A stretch of DNA of 64,000 nucleotides from Streptomyces sp. TSRI0107 (GCF_001905845.1 NZ_LIVZ01000012.1:62001-126000), one strand, 5' to 3'. Positions 41,460 to 50,530 are shown, counted from the first letter of the stretch. The notes: a model not told the origin generated them from the letters alone. Program-made: numbers and translations.

Positions 41460-41868
41460 CCTCGGCCAGGAAGTCGTCCACCCGGATCCGCTCCCGGCCG
41501 GGCGCCACCACGGCGTGACTGTCACGCAGGAAGGCCGCGACCGCCGGGGCCCAGGCGAACACCGTCGCGTGATGGTGCCCGCCGTCGGCCCGGGGGTCGC
41601 CGAAGAAGTCCAGCCGCAGCTCCTCCCAGCGGTCCGTCGACGCCGGACGCATCCGGACGTCACCCACCCCGACCGGCCGGCACAGCCCGTCGGCCAGCAT
41701 CTCGCGGTCCAGCCGCCACCGGGCGAGCACCCGGCCGTCGTGGCTGAACACCATGGTCACGGCGAACGGGTCCTCGGCGTCGTACCTCAGGTGGGCGAGA
41801 ACCGGGAAACGGTCCGAGGTGCCGGCCTGGAGCTGCATGACCAGGGTCCTGTGCACGAAGCTGTTCAC
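41443..41868 (-). CDS. SsgA/SsgB-family (SALP) sporulation protein
   Basis: A 141-residue SsgA-like protein with the family pattern LPVLAHLRYDAEDPFAVTMVF-like (here RFPVLAHLRYDAEDPFAV) and WRLDREMLADGLCRPVGVGDVRMRP. SALPs occur only in sporulating actinobacteria and steer FtsZ and peptidoglycan synthesis during septation. Which paralogue this is cannot be told. The GTG at 41868 has GGAGG 7 nt upstream. Confidence 0.93.
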   Translation of the reverse strand: MNSFVHRTLVMQLQAGTSDRFPVLAHLRYDAEDPFAVTMVFSHDGRVLARWRLDREMLADGLCRPVGVGDVRMRPASTDRWEELRLDFFGDPRADGGHHHATVFAWAPAVAAFLRDSHAVVAPGRERIRVDDFLAEVIAEG

Positions 41869-41930
41869 CAGAAGGCCTCCGGGGAGAACGGACGTAAAGC
41901 CTTCCAGTACCCCCGTTCCGCACAAGATGC

Positions 41931-42968
41931 TCAGCTCTCCGGGTGATTCTCCCGCGCCCCGCGCAGCGCCGTGAGGCAGCCGCCGATGGCCCGCTGCAGT
42001 TCCTCCAGCCGCTGGACCATGTCGTCCTCGTAGAAGTCCCGGGCGTCGTCGAAGGTCAGTTCCTCGAACGCCTTCGTGGCCTTCTGCAGACTGCTGTAGA
42101 ACTTCGTCCGCCGCTCCCGCACGCGCAGCTCGGGGTCGGCCTCCACGGTCTCGACGACGAGGGACCGCAGGGTGTCGTAGGCCTCGGTGGCCCACTCGCC
42201 GGCGTCCTCGTCCTCCTCCAGCTCGTCGATCAGCGACAGATGCCGCTCGGCCTCCCGGCGCAGCTCGGCGGGCGCGTCGACGGTCTGCCCGGCCGGGGTG
42301 CGGATCACTCCGGACTCGGCGATCTGCCGGACGTAGCCGATGCGGTCGGCCGACCGGCTCTCGGTGGCCACGGCCTTCTTCAGGTCGTCGGTGCGGACCA
42401 CGTCCCGGGCCAGCTCCGCCTGGAGCTCGGGGTCCTCCCGCACCCGGTCGAGCAGGGCCCGGCGGGCCGCCCGGGCGGTGGACGGGTCGGCGAGGATCGC
42501 GGCGCGCAGCGCGGTGGGGTTCTCGGCGACCTCGAGCGCCTTGGTCGGGCGGATGCCCTCGGCCTCGGCGGCCTCGGCGATGGCGGTGCCGCGCTCGGAG
42601 GCGGCGCTGGAACGGGCGACGTAGTAGCTCAGCCACACGTCGGCGTCCGGCAGCTCGACCTCCTGGCCCGGCGTGAGCGCCTCGAAGTGCGGCACGAGGC
42701 CGTCGTCGGCGGCCCGGTCCCAGGCCCGGTAGTAGCGCATGACCCGTTCCGGGGAGCAGCCGGCCAGCTCCGCGAACTCCTTCGCGGACACCTTCGGCGT
42801 GCCCTCCGCGGCCTGCCCGCCGGGCCGCACGCTGCGCGCCACCTTCAGCCCGAAGGCCCATCCGCCGGTACGCGCGTAGGCGCCGAACTCACGCGCGTCC
42901 CGCGCGACGAGCTCGGACCCGTCGGCGGACACGGTGGGGGACTCGACCGGGGCGATCGCTGGGCTCAA
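41931..42968 (-). CDS. Unassigned protein with a putative HTH segment
   Basis: A 345-residue acidic soluble protein that I cannot assign. Residues about 55-80 (VSAKEFAELAGCSPERVMRYYRAWDRAAD) look like a helix-turn-helix followed by a recognition helix; the middle and end are long charged helices (for example LIDELEEDEDAGEWATEAYDTLRSL). It has no signal peptide or membrane helix. I chose the TTG at 42968 because AGGAG lies 8 nt upstream; a further TTG at 43010 would add 14 residues without a ribosome binding site. It lies 62 bases before the SsgA-like gene on the same strand. Confidence 0.7.
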   Translation of the reverse strand: MSPAIAPVESPTVSADGSELVARDAREFGAYARTGGWAFGLKVARSVRPGGQAAEGTPKVSAKEFAELAGCSPERVMRYYRAWDRAADDGLVPHFEALTPGQEVELPDADVWLSYYVARSSAASERGTAIAEAAEAEGIRPTKALEVAENPTALRAAILADPSTARAARRALLDRVREDPELQAELARDVVRTDDLKKAVATESRSADRIGYVRQIAESGVIRTPAGQTVDAPAELRREAERHLSLIDELEEDEDAGEWATEAYDTLRSLVVETVEADPELRVRERRTKFYSSLQKATKAFEELTFDDARDFYEDDMVQRLEELQRAIGGCLTALRGARENHPES

Positions 42969-43040
42969 CGGTGACTCTCCTGGGCGGGGCGCGGACTGCG
43001 AAAACGACAAACCGGAATCCTATCCGCACCCCCGGCCCGC

Positions 43041-44012
43041 TCAGTCCAGCGCGTCGTGCAGCGCCGGCAGCAGCGTCTTCCCCGACCAGTCCAGGAACTC
43101 GGGCTGCGACTCCCCGCCGATCTGCACCAGCGCGATCTCGGTGAAACCGGCCTCCGCGTAAGGCCGTACGGCCTCGACGAAGGCGTCCGGGTCGTCGCCG
43201 CACGGGATCGACGCGGCCACGTCGTCCGGCGTGACGAACTGCGTCGCCGACTCGAAGGAGTCGGGGTGCGGCAGCTCGGAGTTGACCTTCCAGCCGTTGC
43301 CGAACCAGCGGAACTGGGCGTGCGCCCGCTTGATGGCCGCGTCCCGGTCGGTGTCGTAGCAGACCGGCAGCTGGCCCACGCGCGGCTTGCCCGTGCCGCC
43401 GTGCCGGTCGAAGGCCTCCAGCAGTCCCGGCTTGGGCTCGGTGGCGATGACCAGGTCGGCCAGGCGGCCGGCCAGCTCGCAGGAGCGGTCGCCGGAGACG
43501 GCGATGCCGATCGGCGGCGGCTCGTCCGGCAGATCCCACAGCCGGGCCGACTCCACGTCGAAGTGGGTGCCGCGACGGCTGACGTGCCCGCCCTCGAACA
43601 GTGCCCGGATGATCTCGACGGCCTCCTCCAGCATCTCGTGCCGCACCTCCACCGGAGGCCAGCCGCCGCCCACCACATGCTCGTTGAGGTTCTCGCCCGA
43701 CCCCAGACCGAGCCGGAACCGGCCCTCCGACAGCAGCTGCATCGTCGCCGCCTTCTGCGCCACCACCGCCGGGTGGTAGCGGAAGGTCGGGCAGGTCACG
43801 TACGTCATGAGCGGGATGCGGGAGGTCGCCTGCGCCGCCGCGCCCAGCACGCTCCACGCGTACGGGGAGTGGCCCTGCGCGCGCAGCCACGGGAAGTAGT
43901 GGTCCGAGGTCACCGAGAAGTCGAAGCCGACCTCCTCGGCCCGTGCCACATGGTCGACGAGGTCACGAGGGCCGGCCTGCTCGGTCATCATCGTGTATCC
44001 GATTTGCGCCAT
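43041..44012 (-). CDS. LLM-class F420-dependent oxidoreductase
   Basis: A 323-residue TIM-barrel enzyme of the luciferase-like monooxygenase class that uses F420 rather than FMN in actinobacteria. Seen: YTMMTEQAGPRDLVDHVARAEEVGFD, SDHYFPW, GLGSGENLNEHVVG and AVSGDRSCELAGRLADLVI, matching the glucose-6-phosphate-dehydrogenase-like TIGR03557 type. The ATG at 44012 is chosen because the family starts with the MAQIGYT-like strand. It is divergent from the serine hydrolase gene. Confidence 0.9.
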   Translation of the reverse strand: MAQIGYTMMTEQAGPRDLVDHVARAEEVGFDFSVTSDHYFPWLRAQGHSPYAWSVLGAAAQATSRIPLMTYVTCPTFRYHPAVVAQKAATMQLLSEGRFRLGLGSGENLNEHVVGGGWPPVEVRHEMLEEAVEIIRALFEGGHVSRRGTHFDVESARLWDLPDEPPPIGIAVSGDRSCELAGRLADLVIATEPKPGLLEAFDRHGGTGKPRVGQLPVCYDTDRDAAIKRAHAQFRWFGNGWKVNSELPHPDSFESATQFVTPDDVAASIPCGDDPDAFVEAVRPYAEAGFTEIALVQIGGESQPEFLDWSGKTLLPALHDALD

Positions 44013-44098
44013 AACGGGCGAGTCCCCGGCTCGGAGCGGTGAAAACGGCGCCCCTGCGACCTGCGTGAAACCCCTCGCTACCCGGGTGATCACCGGGG

Positions 44099-44104
44099 CA
44101 GGAT
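44099..44104 (+). promoter_or_regulatory. -10 element predicting a leaderless mRNA (serine hydrolase)
   Basis: CAGGAT ends 6 nt before the ATG at 44111 and no ribosome binding site is present. Confidence 0.45.
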
Positions 44105-44110
44105 GACCGT

Positions 44111-45562
44111 ATGAAGGTGCGACCCCTCCCCAGCAGCCCGCCCGCCGCCCAGGGCGTGGACGCCTCCGGTGTCCTCGCCCTCCTCGACGCGCTGGACGCC
44201 GCCCCCGAGATCGAGCCGCACAGCCTGATGATCCTGCGGCACGGACATGTCGTGACCGCCGGCTGGTGGGCGCCGTACACCCCGGACCGCCCCCAGCTGC
44301 TGTACTCGCTGAGCAAGAGCTTCACGGGGACGGCCGCCGCGTTCGCCACCGCCGAGGGACTGCTCGACCTCGACGCTCCGGTGATCTCGTACTTCCCGGA
44401 GTCCGACGCCGACGTCACCGACCCGCGCAGCCGGGCGATGCTGGTCCGGCACGTGGCGACGATGTCCAGCGGCCATCTCGCCGAGACCCTCGACGCGGCC
44501 CGCGCCCTCGACCGCGCCGACCTGGTACGCGGCTTCCTGCTGCTGCCCCCGGACCGCGACCCCGGCACCGTCTTCGCCTACAACCAGCCCACCACCTACA
44601 CCCTCGCGGCGATCGTCCAGCGCGTCACCGGACAGTCGCTCACCGACTACCTGCGGCCGCGGCTGCTGGACCCGCTCGGCATCGGGGAGGTGTCCTGGGC
44701 GCGCGACCGCACCGGTCGCGAGATCGGTTTCAGCGGACTGCACGCCACGACCGACGCCGTCGCCCGGCTCGGCGAGCTGTATCTGCGCGACGGCGTCTGG
44801 CAGGGCGAGCGGCTGCTGCCCGAGGGCTGGGTCGCCGACGCCGCCCGCGCCCACATCCCGACCGCCGGCGGCATGGGCGACACCGAGCGCGAGGACTGGG
44901 ACCAGGGCTACGGACTGCAGTTCTGGATGTCCCGGCACGGCTACCGCGGCGACGGCGCGTACGGCCAGTTCTGCCTGGTCCTGCCCGAGCACGACACGGT
45001 GATCGTGACGACCGCCGCGACCGAGCGGATGCAGGAGCTGCTGAACCTGGTCTGGGAGCATCTGCTGCCCGCCCTCCACCCCGGACCGCTGACCGGTCGC
45101 GAGGACGCCGAGGCCGCCCTGCGCGAGCGGCTGGCCGGGCTGGCGCTGCCCCCGGTCCCGGGCCGGGCCGCCCCTCCCGGGCGGGCCGACGACTGGGCCG
45201 CCGCCCCGTTCGTCCCGGCCGGCGGTGTCTGCGCGGACCAGCCGGGACTGTCGGCGGTCGCGGTCGGCGACGGCCCGGACGGCTGGACGGCTACCCTCAC
45301 CGAGGACGGGCACGACCTCGTGCTGCCCCTCCACGGCCCGGACGGCTGGACCGCCGTCGACGAGCCCGTCCCCGCCGCGGTGAGCGGCGGCTGGACGGAC
45401 GCCGGGACGCTGACGCTGGACGTGGTGTTCACGGAGACCCCGCACCACCTGCTGATCACCTGTTCCCTCCCGGACCGCGCCTTCACGGCCCGCTGGCACA
45501 CCCAGCCGCTGCACTCCGGCCCGCTGCGCAACCGGCGCGCCCCGCGCCCGCGGTCAGCCTGA
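44111..45562 (+). CDS. Serine hydrolase (class C beta-lactamase-like)
   Basis: A 483-residue penicillin-binding-like hydrolase. The SxxK motif is Ser66-Leu-Ser-Lys69 in LYSLSKSFTG; the second motif is YNQ in FAYNQPTTY. A typical HxG motif is not evident in the usual place, though HGYRGDGAYGQ may fill that role. There is no signal peptide, so it may act on a cytosolic ester or amide. The C-terminal 130 residues form a beta-rich domain found in EstB-like esterases. It overlaps the pseudokinase gene tail to tail by 9 bases. Confidence 0.87.
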   Translation: MKVRPLPSSPPAAQGVDASGVLALLDALDAAPEIEPHSLMILRHGHVVTAGWWAPYTPDRPQLLYSLSKSFTGTAAAFATAEGLLDLDAPVISYFPESDADVTDPRSRAMLVRHVATMSSGHLAETLDAARALDRADLVRGFLLLPPDRDPGTVFAYNQPTTYTLAAIVQRVTGQSLTDYLRPRLLDPLGIGEVSWARDRTGREIGFSGLHATTDAVARLGELYLRDGVWQGERLLPEGWVADAARAHIPTAGGMGDTEREDWDQGYGLQFWMSRHGYRGDGAYGQFCLVLPEHDTVIVTTAATERMQELLNLVWEHLLPALHPGPLTGREDAEAALRERLAGLALPPVPGRAAPPGRADDWAAAPFVPAGGVCADQPGLSAVAVGDGPDGWTATLTEDGHDLVLPLHGPDGWTAVDEPVPAAVSGGWTDAGTLTLDVVFTETPHHLLITCSLPDRAFTARWHTQPLHSGPLRNRRAPRPRSA

Positions 45563-47170
45563 CGGCGCCCGGAAGGTACGCAGGACGGTGTCCAGGGCCC
45601 GCCGGTTCGCGGGCTCGTCGAAGACGGCGGCCGGGGTCGTCCAGCGCAGCGAGTAGCCCTGGCCGCCGCCGAGCAGGAAACCCCGCCCGAGGGTGCGCGA
45701 CTGCGTTCCGTCGACGGCGGTGACCCACTCCATGTCGGCGGCCGCGCGGCCCTGGTACGTGGTGGCCCGGATCTCCCCGAGCCGGCGGTATCCGCCCGCG
45801 TCCCGCAGCCCCGGCTCCACGTCGTCCCGCCACACGGCGACCGGGTCCGGCCCCAGCCGCTCGCTGTAGGTCACCGCGAGCTCCCGCTCGTCGCCCTCCG
45901 CGCCGAGGATGACGCGGTACGCCAGACCGGAGTCGCGGGTGGTGCGCAGCGGACGCCAGCCCTCGGGGAGGGCGACGGAGAAACCTTCCGGGGACGTGTA
46001 CGTGCGGAAGCCGCGGGGGAGGCCGGAGGGGTCCGGCGTGGACGTGCGCGTCGGATCGGGCGGTGCCGGCGCGGTCCGGCCCGGTTCCGTCGCGGTCGGG
46101 CCGGTGTCCGGGGAACCGTCGGCGCCGGTGGCGGGACCGCCCGGCGCGGGGGACCGGGAGGGGGCGTCCGAGGCGGCGGTGGAGTCGCCGCCCGCCGGCA
46201 GGCTCGTCGTGGCGAGGACGGCCACGGCGATGGTGACCACCGCGAGCGCGGTCCCGACGGCCAGGGCACGGCCGCTCCAGCCCGGCGCCGCATGGCAGAC
46301 GGCGGTGTAGGCGCGGCGCAGCCGGGGCGGCGGCGCGGCCGGCCGGGCGTCGGCGGTGTCCTCGTGCAGTACCCGGGTGAGCGCCTCGCGGACCACCGGG
46401 CGCGTCAGCCGCTCCCGGGAGTCCTTGCGCAGCAGCCCCTGAACCACCCGGCCGAGCGGCCCGGCCCGCATCGGGGTGCGCAGCGGCAGCCGGTCCACGC
46501 CCCGCAGGGTCACCTCCGGCCGGTCCCGGTCACGGAACGGGGGGCGTCCCTCCACCAGGGTGTACAGGATGGCGCCCAGCGCCCACAGGTCCGCCGCCGG
46601 GCCGATCCGCTCGTCCCGGGCCTGCTCGGGGGAGGCGTACGACGGTGCCGTCAGCCGTGGCGCGAGGGTCGTCCCGGCCAGGCCGAAACCGGCGACCACG
46701 ACCGGGCCCCGCTCCGGCACGACGACCTGGCCGGGGCTCAGCTCGCCGTGCGTGATGCCCGCGCCGTGCGCCGCCTCCAGGACGTCCAGCAGCTCCAGCC
46801 CGATCCGCGCCGCCCGCACGTAGTGCACGGGGCCGCGCTCGGTGAGGAGTTCGCCGAGCGGGGTGCCTCCGACCCAGTCGGTGACGGTCCACAGCACGCC
46901 CGCCTCCACGACCGCGTCGAGCACCGGGGCCACCTGGCCGGGGCACAGCCGCTCGACCGTCTCGGAGGTGCGCACCACCCGGCCGACGAGCCGCCGCGTG
47001 CCCTCCTCGCCCGCGCCCTCCGGCAGCCGGATCTCCGTCACCAGGCAGGGACGCCCGGCCTCGACGTCCTCCCCGTACCAGCAGACGCGGTTCGTCTCAC
47101 GGTGGACGACGTCGAGGAGCCGGTATCTCCCCGCGACCGCCTCGTGTGCGCCGACGTACGCCTCGCCCAT
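45554..47170 (-). CDS. Membrane-anchored Ser/Thr pseudokinase
   Basis: A 538-residue protein with a kinase fold at residues 15-265, one membrane helix (about 301-323) and an external domain. The kinase fold lacks the residues needed for catalysis: the HRD motif reads HGE (141-143), the catalytic-loop Asn is Gln148, the DFG Asp is Gly161 and the VAIK Lys region reads LVTEIRL. APE/SPEQ and WALG are conserved. The outside part is a Pro/Thr linker (325-390) and a lipoprotein-like beta domain (about 395-535, FRTYTSPEGFSVALPEGWRPL). It probably acts as a signalling scaffold. Confidence 0.9.
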   Translation of the reverse strand: MGEAYVGAHEAVAGRYRLLDVVHRETNRVCWYGEDVEAGRPCLVTEIRLPEGAGEEGTRRLVGRVVRTSETVERLCPGQVAPVLDAVVEAGVLWTVTDWVGGTPLGELLTERGPVHYVRAARIGLELLDVLEAAHGAGITHGELSPGQVVVPERGPVVVAGFGLAGTTLAPRLTAPSYASPEQARDERIGPAADLWALGAILYTLVEGRPPFRDRDRPEVTLRGVDRLPLRTPMRAGPLGRVVQGLLRKDSRERLTRPVVREALTRVLHEDTADARPAAPPPRLRRAYTAVCHAAPGWSGRALAVGTALAVVTIAVAVLATTSLPAGGDSTAASDAPSRSPAPGGPATGADGSPDTGPTATEPGRTAPAPPDPTRTSTPDPSGLPRGFRTYTSPEGFSVALPEGWRPLRTTRDSGLAYRVILGAEGDERELAVTYSERLGPDPVAVWRDDVEPGLRDAGGYRRLGEIRATTYQGRAAADMEWVTAVDGTQSRTLGRGFLLGGGQGYSLRWTTPAAVFDEPANRRALDTVLRTFRAPSG

Positions 47171-47276
47171 GTCATCCCTCGCTGACCGCCCGGTTCTCAC
47201 CCTTTCCCAGTGGTACGAGGGCCGCGACGGCGGGCGTTCAACACGCGGGCGCGTATTCCGCGCTCCGGGCTATTTT

Positions 47277-47289
47277 TGACGTTGCGTCA
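47277..47289. promoter_or_regulatory. Perfect palindrome TGACGTTGCGTCA
   Basis: A 13-bp palindrome (TGACG-TTG-CGTCA) lies about 107 bases upstream of the pseudokinase gene and next to the dehydratase terminator. It is the only such symmetric site in the gap and a candidate operator. Confidence 0.35.
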
Positions 47290-47310
47290 GTGCCGGCCGG
47301 TGCCGGGCAC
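47290..47310 (-). terminator. Hairpin after the PLP dehydratase gene
   Basis: GTGCCGGC and GCCGGGCAC form a stem with one bulge and a CGGT loop directly after the minus-strand stop at 47312. Confidence 0.5.
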
Positions 47311-47311
47311 G

Positions 47312-48280
47312 TCAGCTCAGTCCGAACCGCTCCGCCCAGGACCGCGGGTCACCGGTCGGCGCGTTGCCCCCGCACACCACCAGCCCGAGCCGCGCCTCGT
47401 CCCCGACCCGCTCCAGGACTCGCCGGGCCGCGGGCAGCAGACAGCCGGCGGCCGGCTCCGTCCACAGCTTGGCGTGCTCGGCGAGCTCCTGGCAGCCCCG
47501 CACGGCCTCCCGGTCGGGCACCACCAGCACCTCGTCGACCAGCGCGGACACATGCTCGTACGTCAGCGGGGACACCGACGGGGCGCTGAGCGTGGACACG
47601 ATCGACGACAGCTCCACGGGCACCGGACCGCCGGCCGCGAGCGCCGCGGACATCGCCTCGGCGCCCTCGGTCTCCACGCCCCAGATCCGCACCGCCGGGC
47701 GACGGGCGCGCAGCGCCGCCGCCACTCCGGCGATCAGCCCGCCCCCGCCGATGCTGACCAGCACGTCGGTCAGCTCGCCCGCGTCCTCGGCGAACTCCAA
47801 ACCCACGGTTCCCTGTCCGGCGATGACCAACGGATCGTCGAACGGGTGCACAAGGGTCAGCCCCTCGTCGCGCAGCACCTCAACGAGGCGGAACGCCTCG
47901 GCCATCCCGTCGGTCAGCCGCACCGACGCACCGGCCTCCCGGGCGATGTCGACCGACCGCGCGGGCGCCGAGCGCGGCATGACGACCGTCGCCTTCACGT
48001 CCAGGGCGGCGGCCATGACCGCGAGCGCGATGCCGTGGTTGCCGCCGCTGACCGCGACCACCCCGGCCGCCCGCTCGGCCTCGCTCAGCGACAGCAGCCT
48101 CGCCGTCGCCCCGCGGGCCTTGAACGAACCGGTGCGCTGGAGGAGTTCCAGCTTGGTGGTGACCGGGACGCCGAGCAGCGCCGACAGACCGGGGCTCGAC
48201 ACGGTGGGGGTACGGACGACATGGCCGGCGATCCGCCCGGCGGCGGCTTCGATGTCCGAGATGCCGATCAAGGAACTCAC
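47312..48280 (-). CDS. Threonine/serine dehydratase-like PLP enzyme
   Basis: A 322-residue fold-type II PLP enzyme. The Schiff-base Lys is in GSFKARGA, the phosphate-binding loop is SGGNHG and a Gly-rich SIGGGGLIAG is near the C-terminal half. There is no regulatory ACT domain, as in catabolic threonine dehydratases or serine racemases. It deaminates Ser or Thr to oxoacid and ammonia. The GTG at 48280 follows GGAAGG; the overlapping ATG at 48284 is in another frame. Confidence 0.91.
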   Translation of the reverse strand: MSSLIGISDIEAAAGRIAGHVVRTPTVSSPGLSALLGVPVTTKLELLQRTGSFKARGATARLLSLSEAERAAGVVAVSGGNHGIALAVMAAALDVKATVVMPRSAPARSVDIAREAGASVRLTDGMAEAFRLVEVLRDEGLTLVHPFDDPLVIAGQGTVGLEFAEDAGELTDVLVSIGGGGLIAGVAAALRARRPAVRIWGVETEGAEAMSAALAAGGPVPVELSSIVSTLSAPSVSPLTYEHVSALVDEVLVVPDREAVRGCQELAEHAKLWTEPAAGCLLPAARRVLERVGDEARLGLVVCGGNAPTGDPRSWAERFGLS

Positions 48281-48377
48281 TCATCCTTCCGGCGCGGCGG
48301 TCCGGTGATCCGCGCCGCGTCGACCCTCACCCGCCGGGAGGCCGGTGGTCAACACGATCCCGCCGGGGACGCCCCGC

Positions 48378-49055
48378 TCAGTGCTGCTGCGGCCGGCCGG
48401 CGGTCGCCTCACTGGGCCGCACCACCACGTGGCCCTCACCCTCCAGCTTCAGCTGGACCGCCTCCCCGGAACCGCCGCGCAGCATCGAACCGATGGTCTG
48501 GGACCGGTGCAGGGAGGTCGCGAGGCCCGCGGTCCAGCCGACGACCGCGTCGGTGTCGACGTGGACGGGAAGCCGGGGCGTCACGGGGATCACCAGGGGA
48601 TTGCCCTCGCAGACCAGCCCCAGCCGGCCCTGGCCGGTGAAGACGCTGTTGAACAGGCCGCCGCCCGCGATGCCCGCGCCCTTCACGGTGGCGATGCGGT
48701 AGGCGAGGGTGGCGTCGAAGCACAGGACGTTGCGGCCGTTCACGGTGAACTCGTCACCGGGGCCGACCTCGACGACGAAACAGTTCTGCGCCTCGTGCGC
48801 GAACCACGCCTCGCCCCGCCCGCGCACCGTCATCAGCGGCAGTCCCTCGCCGGTGACCGCGCGCTTGAGCATGCCGCCGACCCCCTGGCCCTTGCGTTCG
48901 AAGGCGAGGTCGCCGCGGTAGGCGATCATCGCGCCCTGACGGGCCAGCATCTCGCCGTCGACGGTGTACCGGACGCACTTGGCGTTCTCGACGGTCATGC
49001 CCGGCCCGGAGGCGGGCCGCACCATGTGCTCGCTGGAAAAGAGGTCACCCTTCAT
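48378..49055 (-). CDS. AIM24-family protein
   Basis: A 225-residue protein with the TRAP-like/AIM24 fold: CVRYTVDGEMLARQGAMIAYRGDLAFERKG, a KRAVTGEGLPLMTVRGRGEAWFA strand pattern and a C-terminal LQLKLEGEGHVVVRPSE (seen as VQLKLEGEGHVVV). The function is unknown in bacteria; the family includes mitochondrial AIM24. It is followed by the TerD-CAP gene's downstream neighbours on the same strand with 79 bases upstream. Confidence 0.9.
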   Translation of the reverse strand: MKGDLFSSEHMVRPASGPGMTVENAKCVRYTVDGEMLARQGAMIAYRGDLAFERKGQGVGGMLKRAVTGEGLPLMTVRGRGEAWFAHEAQNCFVVEVGPGDEFTVNGRNVLCFDATLAYRIATVKGAGIAGGGLFNSVFTGQGRLGLVCEGNPLVIPVTPRLPVHVDTDAVVGWTAGLATSLHRSQTIGSMLRGGSGEAVQLKLEGEGHVVVRPSEATAGRPQQH

Positions 49056-49134
49056 GCGGGCATCCTGGGCCGGAGGAGGACCCTCCGCCAAGCCTGCTCG
49101 TCGGGGTCCAGCGCCTTCGGCCACCTCAGCCACC

Positions 49135-50448
49135 TCAGCCACCGAACACCTGCGTCCAGTACGTCCCCGAGCGCCCGCCGCCCGCGAAGCCGACGCCGAT
49201 GTGCGTGAATTCGCGCCTGAGGATGTTGGCGCGGTGCCCGGGGCTGTTCATCCAGCCGGTCACCACCTCGGCGGGGGAGCGCTGGCCGCAGGCGATGTTC
49301 TCGCCGATCGAACGCCGGTCGGCGCCGGCCGCGGCGGCCCGGTCCCAGGGGCGGCTGCCGTCGGGCGAGGTGTGGGAGTAGAAGTCCCGGGCCACCATGT
49401 CCGCGCTGTGCGCCTGCGCCGCCGCGGTCAGCGCGGGGTCCCCGGCCAGGGGGCGCAGGCCGGCACGGGCGCGCTCCCGGTTGGTGAGGCCGACGACCTC
49501 GGCGGTGGTCCGCGCCAGATCGCCGGGGGTGAGCGGGCGCGCCCACAGCGCCGTCCAGTAGACGTCGCCCGACCGGCCGCCGCGCGCCGAACCGACGGCG
49601 GCGTGGCTGAACGCGGGGTCGTGGAGGGTGCGGCGGGGGCCGTCGTTGCGCAGGCAGTACGCGACGAAGTCGGCGGGCGTGCGGGGCCCGGAGACCAGGT
49701 GCTCGCCGACCGTGACATACACGTATCCGGCGGCCGTGACGCGCCGGTAGAGGGAGACGCCGTCCCGGCCCTCCGTCCCGAGCCGTCCGGCCGCCGCCAT
49801 CGCCGCCGCGTGCTCGCGGGCCGCGCCGGCCAGCCGGCCGTCCAGGGCGACCGGCGGGGAACCAGCCCGCGCACGGGCGGAGTTGACCAGGCCGAGGAAA
49901 CCGTCGTCGTCCGGCTCGGCGGCCGGCCGGGGAGGGACGACCGCCGCCGGCACTCGCGCGGGCGGCGCGTCGTCGACCACGTCCACCCCGAAGTCACGGA
50001 CCAGCCCGGCGAGCCCGTCCGCGTACCCCTGCCCGAGGGCGCGCAGCTTCCAGCCCGGCCCGCGCCGGTAGACCTCGGCGAGCAGCAGCACCGTCTCCCG
50101 GTCCGGACGCGCCGGGGTGAAACGGGCCAGCTGACGGCCGCCGGTGTCCGTGACCCGCAGGGCCGGGGCGGGCAGGCGGCCCAGGTCGGTGCCCGGCTCG
50201 GCGGGGCTGACGACGACGGTGACCCGGGTCGCTCCGGCGCGCAGCCGCGGCGGGTCCAGGGTGAGCGTGTCGCCGCGCAGCCGGGCGCCCGGCGCCGACG
50301 GCTGGTTGTAGAAGACGAAGTCGCCGTCGCCGCCGACCCTGCCGCCGTCGTCGGTGATCAGCGCGGAGACGTCGAACGGCCCGGGCACCCGCAGGGTCAG
50401 CGGGCCGCCCGGCAGGGGCAGATTGCCACCGGGGACCAACTCGCTCAT
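49135..50448 (-). CDS. TerD-CAP-CAP fusion protein
   Basis: A 437-residue three-domain protein. Residues 1-150 are a TerD domain (SALITDDGGRVGGDGDFVFYNQPSAPG; FTPARPDRETVLLLAEVYRR), the calcium-binding module of tellurite and stress systems. Residues about 185-310 form a CAP/SCP-like domain with a degenerate active region, and residues 315-437 a complete CAP domain (SHTSPDGSRPWDRA, ENIACG, WMNSPGHRANIL). There is no signal peptide, although most CAP proteins are secreted. TerD-CAP fusions are uncommon. The start is ATG 50448. Confidence 0.9.
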   Translation of the reverse strand: MSELVPGGNLPLPGGPLTLRVPGPFDVSALITDDGGRVGGDGDFVFYNQPSAPGARLRGDTLTLDPPRLRAGATRVTVVVSPAEPGTDLGRLPAPALRVTDTGGRQLARFTPARPDRETVLLLAEVYRRGPGWKLRALGQGYADGLAGLVRDFGVDVVDDAPPARVPAAVVPPRPAAEPDDDGFLGLVNSARARAGSPPVALDGRLAGAAREHAAAMAAAGRLGTEGRDGVSLYRRVTAAGYVYVTVGEHLVSGPRTPADFVAYCLRNDGPRRTLHDPAFSHAAVGSARGGRSGDVYWTALWARPLTPGDLARTTAEVVGLTNRERARAGLRPLAGDPALTAAAQAHSADMVARDFYSHTSPDGSRPWDRAAAAGADRRSIGENIACGQRSPAEVVTGWMNSPGHRANILRREFTHIGVGFAGGGRSGTYWTQVFGG

Positions 50449-50530
50449 GGCGCCGCCCTGCTGTCAAAGGGTTCTCGGACCGGACAACGACCGCCGGGAC
50501 ACGGAAGGTTCCCGCGCCCGGCAGTGCCAC

